A DNA stretch of 64,000 nt from CAVZBW01 sp963773635 (GTDB taxonomy: Bacteria; Actinomycetota; Acidimicrobiia; Acidimicrobiales; RAAP-2). The DNA lies in NCBI GenBank assembly GCA_963773635.1, contig CAVZBW010000002.1, positions 124,001 to 188,000 on the forward strand, in the 5' to 3' direction. The notes below the pieces were generated by a model. The model saw only the letters and a program-made list of their open reading frames with translations. It did not search any database and was not told the DNA's origin. Position numbers and translations under genes: made by a program. Below are positions 34,306 through 42,875 of this stretch, piece by piece; the first letter of the stretch is position 1; the number at the start of each line of letters is the position of its first letter.

Positions 34306-35364
34306 TCAGAGTGCGTCGCCGCGGGCCCGCCCGCGCATCGAAGCCGACCAGCTCTCGGTCGAACCGGTCGCCCCGGAGGAATGAAACGATCGCTTGGAGC
34401 TCCCGATCCTGGGCCACACCCCGCTCTCGGGGGGCCCGTGCAGCATGTCCTGGTACCGGGCCCTGCTGCGCGCCAACGTCTCCAGCGCACAGGCGACGGC
34501 GACGTGGGCGAAGCGCTCGGGTCGCCGGATCAGATACCGGGCAACCGCCCGCGCCACCAGCGTGGTGTTCATGCTCATCGGGCTGTAGCCGGTGGTGCGG
34601 CGCACGTCGAGATGGCCACGATGGACCCTCTCCCTCTGCTGCAGGTAGTCCCCGATCCTCTCCGGGCCGAAATTGTGCACGACGGCGTCCTCGACGTAAC
34701 GGAGCTGGACGCCGGTCGAGCGAACCTGCTGCTCGATGCTCACCTCGTCCACCAGGGAGTTGGTGGGGATCTCATCGAACAATCGACGGAAGACGACCGC
34801 CTCGCCGAGCTTGGGGCCCATGCGAGCGAGCTCGTGGTGCAGCTCCCAGAGGGTGTGGACCACGTTGCCGGCCAGGCCACCTCGGGGATTGGTCGGCACG
34901 ACGTGCGCGCCGGTCATGCCGTAGGACTCATCGGCCAAGGGGGCAACGAGCCGGCTCAGCGCCCCGGGCGTCAGCAGGACGTCAGCACCGATCAGCGCGC
35001 AGTAAGGCTGCGTGGTTGCTGCGAGGAAACGGTTGATGGCGGCCGCCTTGCCGTTGCGTTCGGGCTCGACGATGACCCTGGTCCTCGGATCACGGGCCGC
35101 GATCTGGCGCGCCACCTCGACGGTGTCGTCGCTGCATCCGCTGGCGACGACCACGACCACCGGAACGCGGGTGGCGCCAGCCCGCTCTCCCAGGATGGCC
35201 TCCAGACAGGGGCCGATCATCGCCGCCTCGTCGTGCGCCATGACCCCGACCGCGGTCTGGCGGAGCAGGCTGGTGGCCCGGGCGGCGTCGATCGGGACGG
35301 TCGTGGCCGGCTCCCGGTCCTGCCGGGGCGCAAAGGCCGAGCGACGGGGTTCGCTAGAGGCCAC
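34306..35364 (-). CDS. Family-2 glycosyltransferase
   Basis: The 352-aa GT2 has VGVMAHDEAAMIGPCLEAIL, VVVASGCSDDTVEVARQIA and a metal site reading ALIGADVLLTPGAL in place of plain DxD. VDEVSIEQQVRSTG and QRERVHRGHLD form the acceptor region (the usual QRxRW replaced by QRERV), as in processive or N-acetylglucosaminyl-type GT2 enzymes. It has no membrane spans. It is first in a two-gene unit with the rhamnosyltransferase-like gene. Confidence 0.8.
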   Translation of the reverse strand: MASSEPRRSAFAPRQDREPATTVPIDAARATSLLRQTAVGVMAHDEAAMIGPCLEAILGERAGATRVPVVVVVASGCSDDTVEVARQIAARDPRTRVIVEPERNGKAAAINRFLAATTQPYCALIGADVLLTPGALSRLVAPLADESYGMTGAHVVPTNPRGGLAGNVVHTLWELHHELARMGPKLGEAVVFRRLFDEIPTNSLVDEVSIEQQVRSTGVQLRYVEDAVVHNFGPERIGDYLQQRERVHRGHLDVRRTTGYSPMSMNTTLVARAVARYLIRRPERFAHVAVACALETLARSRARYQDMLHGPPESGVWPRIGSSKRSFHSSGATGSTESWSASMRGRARGDAL

Positions 35365-35569
35365 GATTGCCAGGATAGAAGAGGGCTTGACCGTGGTCGG
35401 GATACCGCGCCAGAAGTGACGTGAGGGTGACTCGAATCAACGCGGCTTCCTGTGAACGAGCTGGACGAACGATGACGATCTGGTATGTGGGGTCGGTGGG
35501 ATTTTGCCGGATGGTCACGACAGAAGTCTCTAGTTTAAATGTTTGGTAACGATATCGGGCACCCCGCCA
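35365..35569. other. Intergenic region upstream of a GT2 and downstream of ppx
   Basis: This 205-bp spacer has lower GC near 35530-35550 (tctagtttaaatgtttggta). CACCC/GGGTG arms (35560-35564, 35574-35578) straddle the ppx stop and may act as a weak terminator for the housekeeping operon. The minus-strand promoter of the GT2 pair must lie here, but no convincing boxes are seen. Confidence 0.35.
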
Positions 35570-36541
35570 TCACGGGTGGATGGAGCCCAGCTGGGACGCG
35601 ACGAGCCCGTCGAGGATGTCAGCCTCGGAGACCAGGCATTCGTCGAATCCGAGGCGGGCGAGGCATTCGGACAATATCAAGACCCCTCCGACAAGGACGT
35701 CCTCACGACCCCTGACCATGCCGGGATGGTGCAGGCGTTGCGCGCTCGTCTCCGCCGCGAGGATGTCGCGCCAACGGTCCACGACGTCGGCTCGAAGCCC
35801 GAACAGGTGCACCTTCTCCCGGTCGTACTCGACGAGCCCGAGCTCGAGAGCCACGACCGTGCTCACGGTGCCGGCCAGCCCGATGCATCGACTGCCGTCC
35901 GGCAACCGGCCCAGCAGCGGGATCGCGTGGACCGCACGTGCGAGCTCGGCGTCGATGCCACGCCGGGCCGAGTCGAGCTCCTCGGGCAAGGGGGGATCGT
36001 GCGAGAAGTACCGCTCGCTGATCCGCACGCACCCGAGGTCGAGAGAGATGACGTCGAGGTGGCGCTGGCGCCTCGCATCTCCCTCGTCCGAGCCGACCAC
36101 CAGCTCCGTCGACCCGCCCCCGATGTCGAGGACCACGTCGGCTCCGGAGACGGCCGGTAGCTGCGCAATGGCGCCTTCAAACGACAGCCTGCCCTCGTCC
36201 CTGCCGTCCAGGAGCTCGGTGGCGAGCCCCGTCGCCGCGGTCGCCGCCCGCAGGAAGTCCGACCCGTTGCTGGCGTCGCGGACGGCGGAGGTGGCCACCT
36301 GTCGGCCTCGACCCACGGCCAGGCGATCCATCTCTTCGCGGTACTCCACAAGGACGTCGAGGGTGCGCCGGATCGCGTCCTCGCGTAGCTCCTTGTTCTC
36401 GTCGACGCCCTGACCCAACCTGGTGATCCGCATCTGGCGAGAGAGGACACGTCCAGCCCGGTCCATGACCAAGAGCCGCGTGGAGTTGGTGCCGCAGTCG
36501 ATCGCGGCAACGACGTCGTCGGAGCGAGAGAGCGTTGACAT
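35570..36541 (-). CDS. ppx: Ppx/GppA exopolyphosphatase
   Basis: The 323-aa ASKHA-fold phosphatase has phosphate-1 loop AAIDCGTNSTRLLVMD, the conserved LGQGVDENKELRE, VVLDIGGGSTELVVG (phosphate 2) and GLAGTVSTVVALELGL (adenosine motif). It releases phosphate from polyphosphate or acts on pppGpp. It is the short two-domain actinobacterial form without the C-terminal HD domain. ATG 36541 lies 19 bp after the propeller-like gene. Its place after eno-ftsB-DUF501 is standard in Actinobacteria, apart from that inserted gene. Confidence 0.9.
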   Translation of the reverse strand: MSTLSRSDDVVAAIDCGTNSTRLLVMDRAGRVLSRQMRITRLGQGVDENKELREDAIRRTLDVLVEYREEMDRLAVGRGRQVATSAVRDASNGSDFLRAATAATGLATELLDGRDEGRLSFEGAIAQLPAVSGADVVLDIGGGSTELVVGSDEGDARRQRHLDVISLDLGCVRISERYFSHDPPLPEELDSARRGIDAELARAVHAIPLLGRLPDGSRCIGLAGTVSTVVALELGLVEYDREKVHLFGLRADVVDRWRDILAAETSAQRLHHPGMVRGREDVLVGGVLILSECLARLGFDECLVSEADILDGLVASQLGSIHP

Positions 36542-36560
36542 GGCGGGGCCGGGCGAGGGC

Positions 36561-37631
36561 TCAGCCCGCTCGGGAAGCCGGTGCGGGAGGCGACGCCACC
36601 GTCCCCTCGGAGGTCGGCGGCGGTGGCAAGGCGGCAAGCGCGTCGGCGATCTCGATCGGGCAGAGCTCGACGGCGTTGACCTGCTCGATGCGGGGAAGGG
36701 GAACCGACCAGCGCCGGCCCGTGTCGATCTCCACCGCCTCGACCCCCGTCCAGGTCGAGTCGCCGGCCCGGGCGTAGCGGCGACGGATGCCCGAGATCCC
36801 GGCGAAGAAGATCTGGCCGTCTGCCGCCAGCGAGCCGCCACGGCCCCATCCACGTAGGCCCACCCTCCGGGAGACCTCCCACTCGGGGTCGATGAGGAGC
36901 AGCTCCCTGCGGCCGCTGTTGAGCACCAGCCAGCCCTCCCCTCTGCGACGCACCGTGTGGGGCGCATGCAACCGGAGATCCTTTCGCCATCCCGTCTCGA
37001 GGTCGAGCAGGCCCCCACTGCCGTGCCCGGTCAGGCGGCGCTGGGCGTGGGAGAAGAGGCGGAAGCCTTCGACGTGGTGCACCAGGCCGAGCAGGCGGTC
37101 CCCGTCTCGGAAGACCTGGTTGAGGTGGAAGCTCTCGATGCCGGACCCCGGGGACGACCGCAGCCGTCGCCCCGGGAGCCGCAACGAGGTCAGCTCCAGC
37201 CGACGGACCACCCGGTCGGAGGCGAGGTCCACCTGGAGCGCCTCGTCCCGTCCGGTGTTGGCCACCAGGACGCACCGGTCCTCCAGGGTGAGCTCGTGGA
37301 CGTCGGCCAGGTGCTCGACGGCGAGCGGGCTCGCCTCGCCGTCTCCGAGATCGAGCCGGACCAGGTCCGATCCCGTCGTGAAGATCACGGTCTGACCGTC
37401 CGGGAGCCCAAGGAGCGAGGACACCCCCACGCTCCGATAGCGGTCGAACCACGGGCAGACCCGCACGCCCTGCGCCGTGATCACCTGGAGCGGGGCGATG
37501 GCCCCCGGCGGCAGGTAGCGATCCGCAGGCTGCCAGTTGGCCGACCCGGAGACGATCAGGGCCTGACCGGACGGAATCGGCAGAGCGCCCTCGGGGAGGG
37601 GCTCCGATTGTGCAACCTCGGATCGCCTCAT
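36561..37631 (-). CDS. Predicted beta-propeller protein, function unknown
   Basis: The 356-aa protein has no signal peptide. It is rich in beta strands, with blade-like repeats separated by Gly/Asp turns (GLPDGQTVIFTTGSDLVRLD, DVHELTLEDRCVLVANTGRD, GLLDLETGWRKDLRL). This resembles proteins of the NHL/SMP-30 or DUF4915 type, but no family is certain. It lies between DUF501 and ppx in an otherwise conserved gene order, 19 bp before ppx, so it is likely expressed with ppx. A role in polyphosphate or envelope metabolism is only speculation. Confidence 0.65.
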   Translation of the reverse strand: MRRSEVAQSEPLPEGALPIPSGQALIVSGSANWQPADRYLPPGAIAPLQVITAQGVRVCPWFDRYRSVGVSSLLGLPDGQTVIFTTGSDLVRLDLGDGEASPLAVEHLADVHELTLEDRCVLVANTGRDEALQVDLASDRVVRRLELTSLRLPGRRLRSSPGSGIESFHLNQVFRDGDRLLGLVHHVEGFRLFSHAQRRLTGHGSGGLLDLETGWRKDLRLHAPHTVRRRGEGWLVLNSGRRELLLIDPEWEVSRRVGLRGWGRGGSLAADGQIFFAGISGIRRRYARAGDSTWTGVEAVEIDTGRRWSVPLPRIEQVNAVELCPIEIADALAALPPPPTSEGTVASPPAPASRAG

Positions 37632-37730
37632 CTCGATCTACGCACCTCACAGCCGACGCCGACGCTCACGGGCACGAGAGTCGCAAGTTGGTGAGCGTAG
37701 CGGGGTGGCCGTAGCGATCCGGCGCACCGC

Positions 37731-38240
37731 TCACGTCGCGGCGTCTCCCTTCACGACGAACCGACCTGCGACCGGGTGGTCACGGCGGACGCCCAGGCGC
37801 TCGGCGACCCACGCCCCGACCGGATCGTTCCCGCCGGCCAACCACCACGCCAGGTGGGCGTGCAGGCACTTGACGCCTCGCCGGGTCCCCCCCACCCCGC
37901 CCGAGGGGCGGGGTCCAGGCCACGACGGCGGAACCGCGCCGTCACGCTCGGCGGCGTAGCGACCGTGGGCGTCGCACAGCGCGGCGCCGTCCACCTCCTC
38001 CTCTGCCTGGTCCACACCGCCGGACGCCTCCAGCCTCCCAACGGCCGAGCAGAGGCCGGCGTCCACGAGCCAGTACCGGGTGGGCATGGGAGTCCCGTCT
38101 CCGAGAAACGGCGCGTTGCGGATCACTGCGGGATCGCCTCGGGCGCTGCGGACGACGACATCGAACTCGGCCTGTGGAGACCTGCCCAACGCCGCCGCGA
38201 CCGCTCCCCGGTCGGTGGCGTCGGCGGGGGCGGGCGTCAA
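37731..38240 (-). CDS. DUF501 domain protein
   Basis: The 169-aa protein of the DUF501 family shows VVVRSARGDPAVIRNAPFL, GTPMPTRYWLVDAGL, the SGGVGGTRRGVKCLHAHLA stretch and WWLAGGNDPVGAWVAERLG near the end. The family has no known reaction; its conserved Cys and His (KCLHAH) could bind metal. The start is TTG 38240, which overlaps the ftsB stop as TTGA. The gene follows ftsB in nearly all Actinobacteria. Confidence 0.85.
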   Translation of the reverse strand: MTPAPADATDRGAVAAALGRSPQAEFDVVVRSARGDPAVIRNAPFLGDGTPMPTRYWLVDAGLCSAVGRLEASGGVDQAEEEVDGAALCDAHGRYAAERDGAVPPSWPGPRPSGGVGGTRRGVKCLHAHLAWWLAGGNDPVGAWVAERLGVRRDHPVAGRFVVKGDAAT

Positions 38241-38968
38241 CGCCAGAACTCGAGCGTCCGCTCTATACGGCCCAGGATGCTGCCGCCCGACGAGGGCGTG
38301 GAGCCGGACGCCGAGCGGGTTCCACCCGGCTGCGTCGTCGCCGAACCCTGCCCGGCCGCATTGCTGCCGGTGACCTGCAACGATCCGGTGCCGCCGGACG
38401 CGGTGGTCGGGGTCGTCGGAAGGTCGCTCTGGCTGCGGTCGGGGGACACGGGCTTTTGCAGCCCAGGGTCCCCGGCGTACTGGCCCGAGCCCTTGCCGGC
38501 GGGCGGGAGCACCTCGTAGGCCTGTTCTCCCGGCGGTACCTGCTGGTACTGCTCTCGGGCGATCTGTGATGCCTGGGCGGGATTGCCGAGGGCGGCGGCC
38601 GCCTGCGCGAGGGTCCGGTTGTCCTGCCTCAACTGATCGAGCTGGGACGTTGCCTGCGAGAGGTCGTGGTGCTCGTGGAGCACGGCCGAGACGGGCAGCC
38701 ACGCGGCAAGTATCCCCGCGCAAAGGCACGCGGTTGCCGCGACCAGGAGAATCCCTCGTCGGCGCCGGATGCGGGCGCGGCGCTCGGTCCGGGAGGTCGT
38801 CGTCGAGCTCGTCTTGCCTCGGCCGGCAGTCGAGGCCGCCACGGGCTTGGCAGGCGTCGCGGACGACCGCGGCGTGCCGGCCGGCCTCCGGCCGTGCGAT
38901 GGCCGCTGCCGGGTCGACGTACCTCCTGCCTTGCCGCTGCTCAATGGCCCGCGCTCAACGCCTGGCAC
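38237..38968 (-). CDS. ftsB: FtsB/DivIC-like septum formation initiator
   Basis: The 243-aa bitopic protein has a basic, Ser/Thr/Pro-rich cytoplasmic N-terminus, one span (GILLVAATACLCAGILAAWL) and a short coiled coil (LSQATSQLDQLRQDNRTLAQ) followed by the EQYQQVPPGEQAYEVLP box typical of FtsB/DivIC. The exported tail is Gly/Ser/Thr-rich. It belongs to the divisome and would bind FtsL and FtsQ. The start is uncertain (GTG 38968 overlaps the eno stop by 14 bp; a GTG at 39007 is possible). Confidence 0.85.
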   Translation of the reverse strand: MPGVERGPLSSGKAGGTSTRQRPSHGRRPAGTPRSSATPAKPVAASTAGRGKTSSTTTSRTERRARIRRRRGILLVAATACLCAGILAAWLPVSAVLHEHHDLSQATSQLDQLRQDNRTLAQAAAALGNPAQASQIAREQYQQVPPGEQAYEVLPPAGKGSGQYAGDPGLQKPVSPDRSQSDLPTTPTTASGGTGSLQVTGSNAAGQGSATTQPGGTRSASGSTPSSGGSILGRIERTLEFWR

Positions 38969-40253
38969 TGCGGGCTCCGGCCCCCGCAAGATAGGAACGA
39001 CCGGCAAAGGAGGCCGTCTCCCCGAGGTCCTCCTCGATCCTCAGGAGCTGGTTGTACTTTGCCACCCGGTCGGAGCGGGCCGGTGCTCCGCACTTGATCT
39101 GTCCGGTGTTGGCGGCCACCGCCAGGTCGGCGATCGTGGTGTCCTCCGTCTCGCCGGAGCGGTGCGAGATGACCGACGCGTACGCCGCCCGGGTGGCCAT
39201 GGCGACCGTGTCGAGCGACTCCGTGAGGGTGCCGATCTGGTTGACCTTGACCAGGACGGCGTTGGCAACTCCCGAGGCGATCCCCCGTTGCAGTATCTCG
39301 ACGTTGGTCACGAACACGTCGTCGCCGACAAGCTGGATTCGATCGCCGAGGGCGGTCGTGAGCCGGACCCAGCCGTCCCAGTCGTCCTCCGCCATCCCGT
39401 CTTCGAGGGAGACGATGGGGTAACGGGCGACCAGGTCCTCCCAGTACTCGCAGAGCTCGATCGACGAGAGGGAGCGCCCCTCGCCGGCGAGCACGTAGCG
39501 GCCGTCGCGAGACAGCTCGGTGACCGCCGGGTCGAGGGCGAGGGCGATCTCCTGGCCGGGTATCCGCCCGGCCGCCTCGATCGCCTCGATCAGGAGCCGG
39601 ATGGCATCCTCGTTGGACGGAAGGTCCGGAGCGAACCCCCCTTCGTCGCCTACCGCGGTCGACAGCTTCCGGTCGGCGAGCGTCCGGCGAAGAGCCTGGT
39701 AGGTCTCCGCTCCCCACCGCAGGGCCTCGGAGAAGGAAGCCGCACCGACGGGCATGATCATGAACTCCTGGAAGTCCACCGAGTTGTTGGCGTGCACCCC
39801 ACCGTTGAGGACGTTCATCATCGGGACCGGCAACACATGGGCGTTGGCTCCGCCGACGCTCCGGTAGAGGGGCAGCTCGAGCTCGGCCGCTCCGGCCCGG
39901 GCCACCGCGAGCGACGTCGCCACGATGGCGTTGGCACCCAGCCGCCGCTTGTCCCGGGTGCCGTCGAGGTCGATCATGGAGAGGTCGACCCCGCGCTGGT
40001 CGAGCGCGTCCAGCCCGATCAGGGCGTCCCGGATCTCGCCGTTGACGCTGGCCACGGCGCCCCGCACACCCTTGCCCGAGAAGCGGTCGTCGCCGTCGCG
40101 ACGCTCGAAGGCCTCCTGGCTCCCCGTGGACGCCCCGGACGGCGCGATGGCGCGACCCTGGGCACCCGAATCGAGGACGATCTCCGATTCCACGGTGGGG
40201 TTACCCCGGGAGTCGAGTACCTCCCGGGCGACCACGTCTTGGATGGTGCTCAC
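38955..40253 (-). CDS. eno: Enolase
   Basis: The 432-aa glycolytic enzyme converts 2-phosphoglycerate to phosphoenolpyruvate. Signatures include REVLDSRGNPTVESEI, SGASTGSQEAFE, the metal ligands in DEGGFAPD, SLEDGMAEDDW and GDDVFVTN, the catalytic lysine in VLVKVNQIGTLTE and SHRSGETEDTTIADLAV. ATG 40253 overlaps the mazG stop as ATGA. Confidence 0.97.
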   Translation of the reverse strand: MSTIQDVVAREVLDSRGNPTVESEIVLDSGAQGRAIAPSGASTGSQEAFERRDGDDRFSGKGVRGAVASVNGEIRDALIGLDALDQRGVDLSMIDLDGTRDKRRLGANAIVATSLAVARAGAAELELPLYRSVGGANAHVLPVPMMNVLNGGVHANNSVDFQEFMIMPVGAASFSEALRWGAETYQALRRTLADRKLSTAVGDEGGFAPDLPSNEDAIRLLIEAIEAAGRIPGQEIALALDPAVTELSRDGRYVLAGEGRSLSSIELCEYWEDLVARYPIVSLEDGMAEDDWDGWVRLTTALGDRIQLVGDDVFVTNVEILQRGIASGVANAVLVKVNQIGTLTESLDTVAMATRAAYASVISHRSGETEDTTIADLAVAANTGQIKCGAPARSDRVAKYNQLLRIEEDLGETASFAGRSYLAGAGARSARR

Positions 40254-41731
40254 GAACGCGCTCCCTTGGACGTCCCCCCTGGCGGGCCGCCGCGGTCCAG
40301 GCTACTGCCTGCCCGGTCCTCGATCGGTGGAACCCCCTGCGCACCCTTGTTCTCCTCCATGAAACGACGGGCCCGCGCGCGCAGGGCCAGCTCGGGATCG
40401 ACCCCCCTGGAGCGTGCGACACGGCACAGCTCGAAGAGCACCTCCCCGAAGCGCTCCTCGCCCGCCGGGGCACCCTCCTCGAGGGCGGCGACCGCCCAGG
40501 GCGCCGGCTGGGAGGGCTCGGGCCGATCGCCCGATCCGGCGGGGCCGAGGCGCTGGACCTTGCGCAGAAGCTCCGTCGCCAGCGTCAGCGAGGGGAGATC
40601 GCCCGGGATGCCTTCGAAGACTCCCCTACGGCGTTTCTCCTGGGCCTTGAGCAGCTCCCAGTTCTCGGCAACGTCCTGGGCAGTCTCGGCCCGGACGTCC
40701 CCAAAGACATGCGGATGCCGCGACACCAGCTTCTTCCGGACCCCCCGAGCCACGTCGGACAGCGTGAACCGACCCTCCTCGGAGGCCAGGCGGGCGTGGA
40801 TCACGACCTGGAAGAGGAGGTCGCCGAGCTCCTCCTCCAGGTGCCGGACCGCCACCTCCTCCGGCGTGTCTCCCGGCGGTTCCAGCTCGTCGATGGCGTC
40901 GACCACCTCGTAGGCCTCCTCGAGGGCATGGCGGCGCAGCGAGCGATGGGTCTGCTGGCGGTCCCAGGGGCACTCTCGGCGCAGGATCCTCCCGAGCTCG
41001 TCGAGGGCCACGAACTCCGCGCCGACCGGGTCGGCCACCGTCGGGATCCACAGGGAAGTCAGGTGGTCCGCCCGGACCTGCCGGTCGAGCTCGAACCAGG
41101 GCAGCTCCGTCACCTCCTCGTCCGGAAGGCCGAGCCGCTGCAACACCGTGACCGTGGCACCCTCGCCGACGTCGCCCTCGCCCAAGGCCAGCTTCACCTC
41201 GGACAGGACGGTCTGGGACCAGCACTGCGCCACGAGGAGCGGGCCCACGGAGCCGGCCGCCGAGACGGCGAAGTCCGTGCCGTCCACCAGGCGGACTCCC
41301 GAGGCGATGGGGTCGACCCCGAGCCTGGCCCATGCCAGGTCCAGAAACGAGAGCGCGGGATGCACTTCCACCTCGACCCTCGGGTCGCTCCGCAGCCGGT
41401 CGACGGTCGACTCGGCGATGAGGGGCGAGCCCGGCACGGCGTACGCGATGTAGCCACCCTGAGGAGCCGCTTCGACCGCGGCCTCTACGAGCTCCTCGAC
41501 GATCCGGGAGTACACCTCGTCGAAGCTGGCCAGACGCTCGTAGAGGCCGTCGAAGCCGGCGAGGTCGAGAGTGGCTGCGGCGGGGTGTCGGCAGGTGCGC
41601 AGGTAGGCCCGCGCCGAGCCGGCGATCAATCGCCTCGTCTCGTCCGACAGGAGCTCGGGCCCGCTCGGGCCCAGCCCGACGACGACGACGCGGGCCGACC
41701 CACCGGCGCCGGACGAGGTCGGCCGGCGCAC
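40250..41731 (-). CDS. mazG: Tetrapyrrole-methylase-fold and MazG nucleotide pyrophosphohydrolase fusion
   Basis: The 493-aa protein has an N-terminal SAM-dependent methylase-like domain (VVVVGLGPSGPELLS to about 235), as in YabN, and a MazG all-alpha pyrophosphohydrolase domain. In the latter, LRRECPWDRQQTHRSL, the EEAYE metal motif in ALEEAYEVVDAI and EELGDLLFQVV are clear. A second MazG-like part follows. The enzyme removes aberrant NTPs. The methylase-like half is probably not active in methylation. The stop overlaps the eno start as ATGA. Confidence 0.92.
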   Translation of the reverse strand: MRRPTSSGAGGSARVVVVGLGPSGPELLSDETRRLIAGSARAYLRTCRHPAAATLDLAGFDGLYERLASFDEVYSRIVEELVEAAVEAAPQGGYIAYAVPGSPLIAESTVDRLRSDPRVEVEVHPALSFLDLAWARLGVDPIASGVRLVDGTDFAVSAAGSVGPLLVAQCWSQTVLSEVKLALGEGDVGEGATVTVLQRLGLPDEEVTELPWFELDRQVRADHLTSLWIPTVADPVGAEFVALDELGRILRRECPWDRQQTHRSLRRHALEEAYEVVDAIDELEPPGDTPEEVAVRHLEEELGDLLFQVVIHARLASEEGRFTLSDVARGVRKKLVSRHPHVFGDVRAETAQDVAENWELLKAQEKRRRGVFEGIPGDLPSLTLATELLRKVQRLGPAGSGDRPEPSQPAPWAVAALEEGAPAGEERFGEVLFELCRVARSRGVDPELALRARARRFMEENKGAQGVPPIEDRAGSSLDRGGPPGGTSKGARS

Positions 41732-41735
41732 CTGC

Positions 41736-42863
41736 TCACCCCGAGGTGCCAGACGTCCCTCCGCTCGCCGTCGCGTACGTCGGCTGGTTCGCCTGGGGCG
41801 AGAGCACCGAAGAGGTCGGCGGGCTCGGCGGCGGCAGGACCCCGCGCGCGGCGGTGGCGGCGTGCCAGCTGCCGTACATGGGGTTGACGTCGACCTGAGC
41901 CTTGCCGGCGGTGGCGCTCAGCAGCTGGGCGGCCCGTTGCTGGTTGTTGGCCCGCACGGCGGCGCGCACTGCCGACCGGGCGCTCGTGTACTGCGCCGGG
42001 TCCCGCGCGTTGAGCTGGATCAGAACGTAACCACCTCCCGAGGTGGCGATCGGCTCGGTGACGCCGCCGATCGAGAGCGAGCCCACGTCCTGCTTGACCG
42101 ACGCATACGAGCTCGAGGTGGCGGAGAAGCACCCGAGGTCTCCCCCCTTGGCTGCGCTGGCGGCGTCCTGGGAATTCGCCGTCGCGATCTGCGAGAAGGA
42201 GGCTCCCGCCTCGATCTGGCTCCGGAGCTGGCTCGCCTGACTCTGGCTCTGGACGAGGATGCCGCTGACGCACAGCGTGTCGAAGTCCGAGGTGTGTGCC
42301 GAGAAGTAGCGACGCAGCGAGGCGTCGGTCGTGTCGCCGGCCGAGGACCGCTCGACCAGGAGATCGTTGTAGGCCTGCGCGGCGATGAGCTCGGAGCTGA
42401 AGGAGGAGGGCACCGAGGCCAGGACCGCCGAGGGAGTCACCTGGCACTGGTACTGGGTGCCGGCGACCTCGTTGAGCGTCGTCTGTAGAGACTGGAGCGC
42501 CTCGGTGCGCGCCGAGGACAGCTGGCTCTGCGTGAGGACCACCCCCCGCCGCGCGCCCAGCTGCTGGAGGAGCGTGTCGTCGACCATGCGGCTCAGCCAG
42601 TAGGTGACGAAGGTCGAGTCGTAGGTGCCCGAGCCCACCCCGTTGACGGGCGGCAGCCCGGCCTGGCCGCGGGACTGCACGACGATCTCGGCGTTGAGCG
42701 CGCACTGGTACTCGGGGCTCGCGGCGATGGCGGCGAGGTCGGAGTTGAGAGCGGATTGGCTGATCGTCTGCCCGTTGACGTTGGCCGCGTTGCTCGGCAC
42801 CGTGAAGGCGGCGGCCGCGACGGCGCCGGCCAACACGACGAGGAGGAGAAGGAGCCGCTTCAC
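41736..42863 (-). CDS. Exported SurA/PpiC-like peptidyl-prolyl isomerase
   Basis: The 375-aa protein has a signal peptide (MKRLLLLLVVLAGAVAAAAF), a SurA-like N-terminal helical domain starting VNGQTISQSALNSDL, and a parvulin region (CVSGILVQSQSQASQLRSQI, AAKGGDLGCFSATS, YVLIQLNARD). It would help fold exported proteins. It is conserved next to mfd and mazG in Actinobacteria. The Pro/Ser-rich tail is probably disordered. Confidence 0.88.
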   Translation of the reverse strand: MKRLLLLLVVLAGAVAAAAFTVPSNAANVNGQTISQSALNSDLAAIAASPEYQCALNAEIVVQSRGQAGLPPVNGVGSGTYDSTFVTYWLSRMVDDTLLQQLGARRGVVLTQSQLSSARTEALQSLQTTLNEVAGTQYQCQVTPSAVLASVPSSFSSELIAAQAYNDLLVERSSAGDTTDASLRRYFSAHTSDFDTLCVSGILVQSQSQASQLRSQIEAGASFSQIATANSQDAASAAKGGDLGCFSATSSSYASVKQDVGSLSIGGVTEPIATSGGGYVLIQLNARDPAQYTSARSAVRAAVRANNQQRAAQLLSATAGKAQVDVNPMYGSWHAATAARGVLPPPSPPTSSVLSPQANQPTYATASGGTSGTSG

Positions 42864-42875
42864 GCCGGGCGCATG

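Noticed and set aside
33290..34417. GT2 start at 34417
   Set aside because: It would overlap the upstream GT2 by more than 100 bp and add Arg-rich residues with no homology; GTG 34297 fits better.
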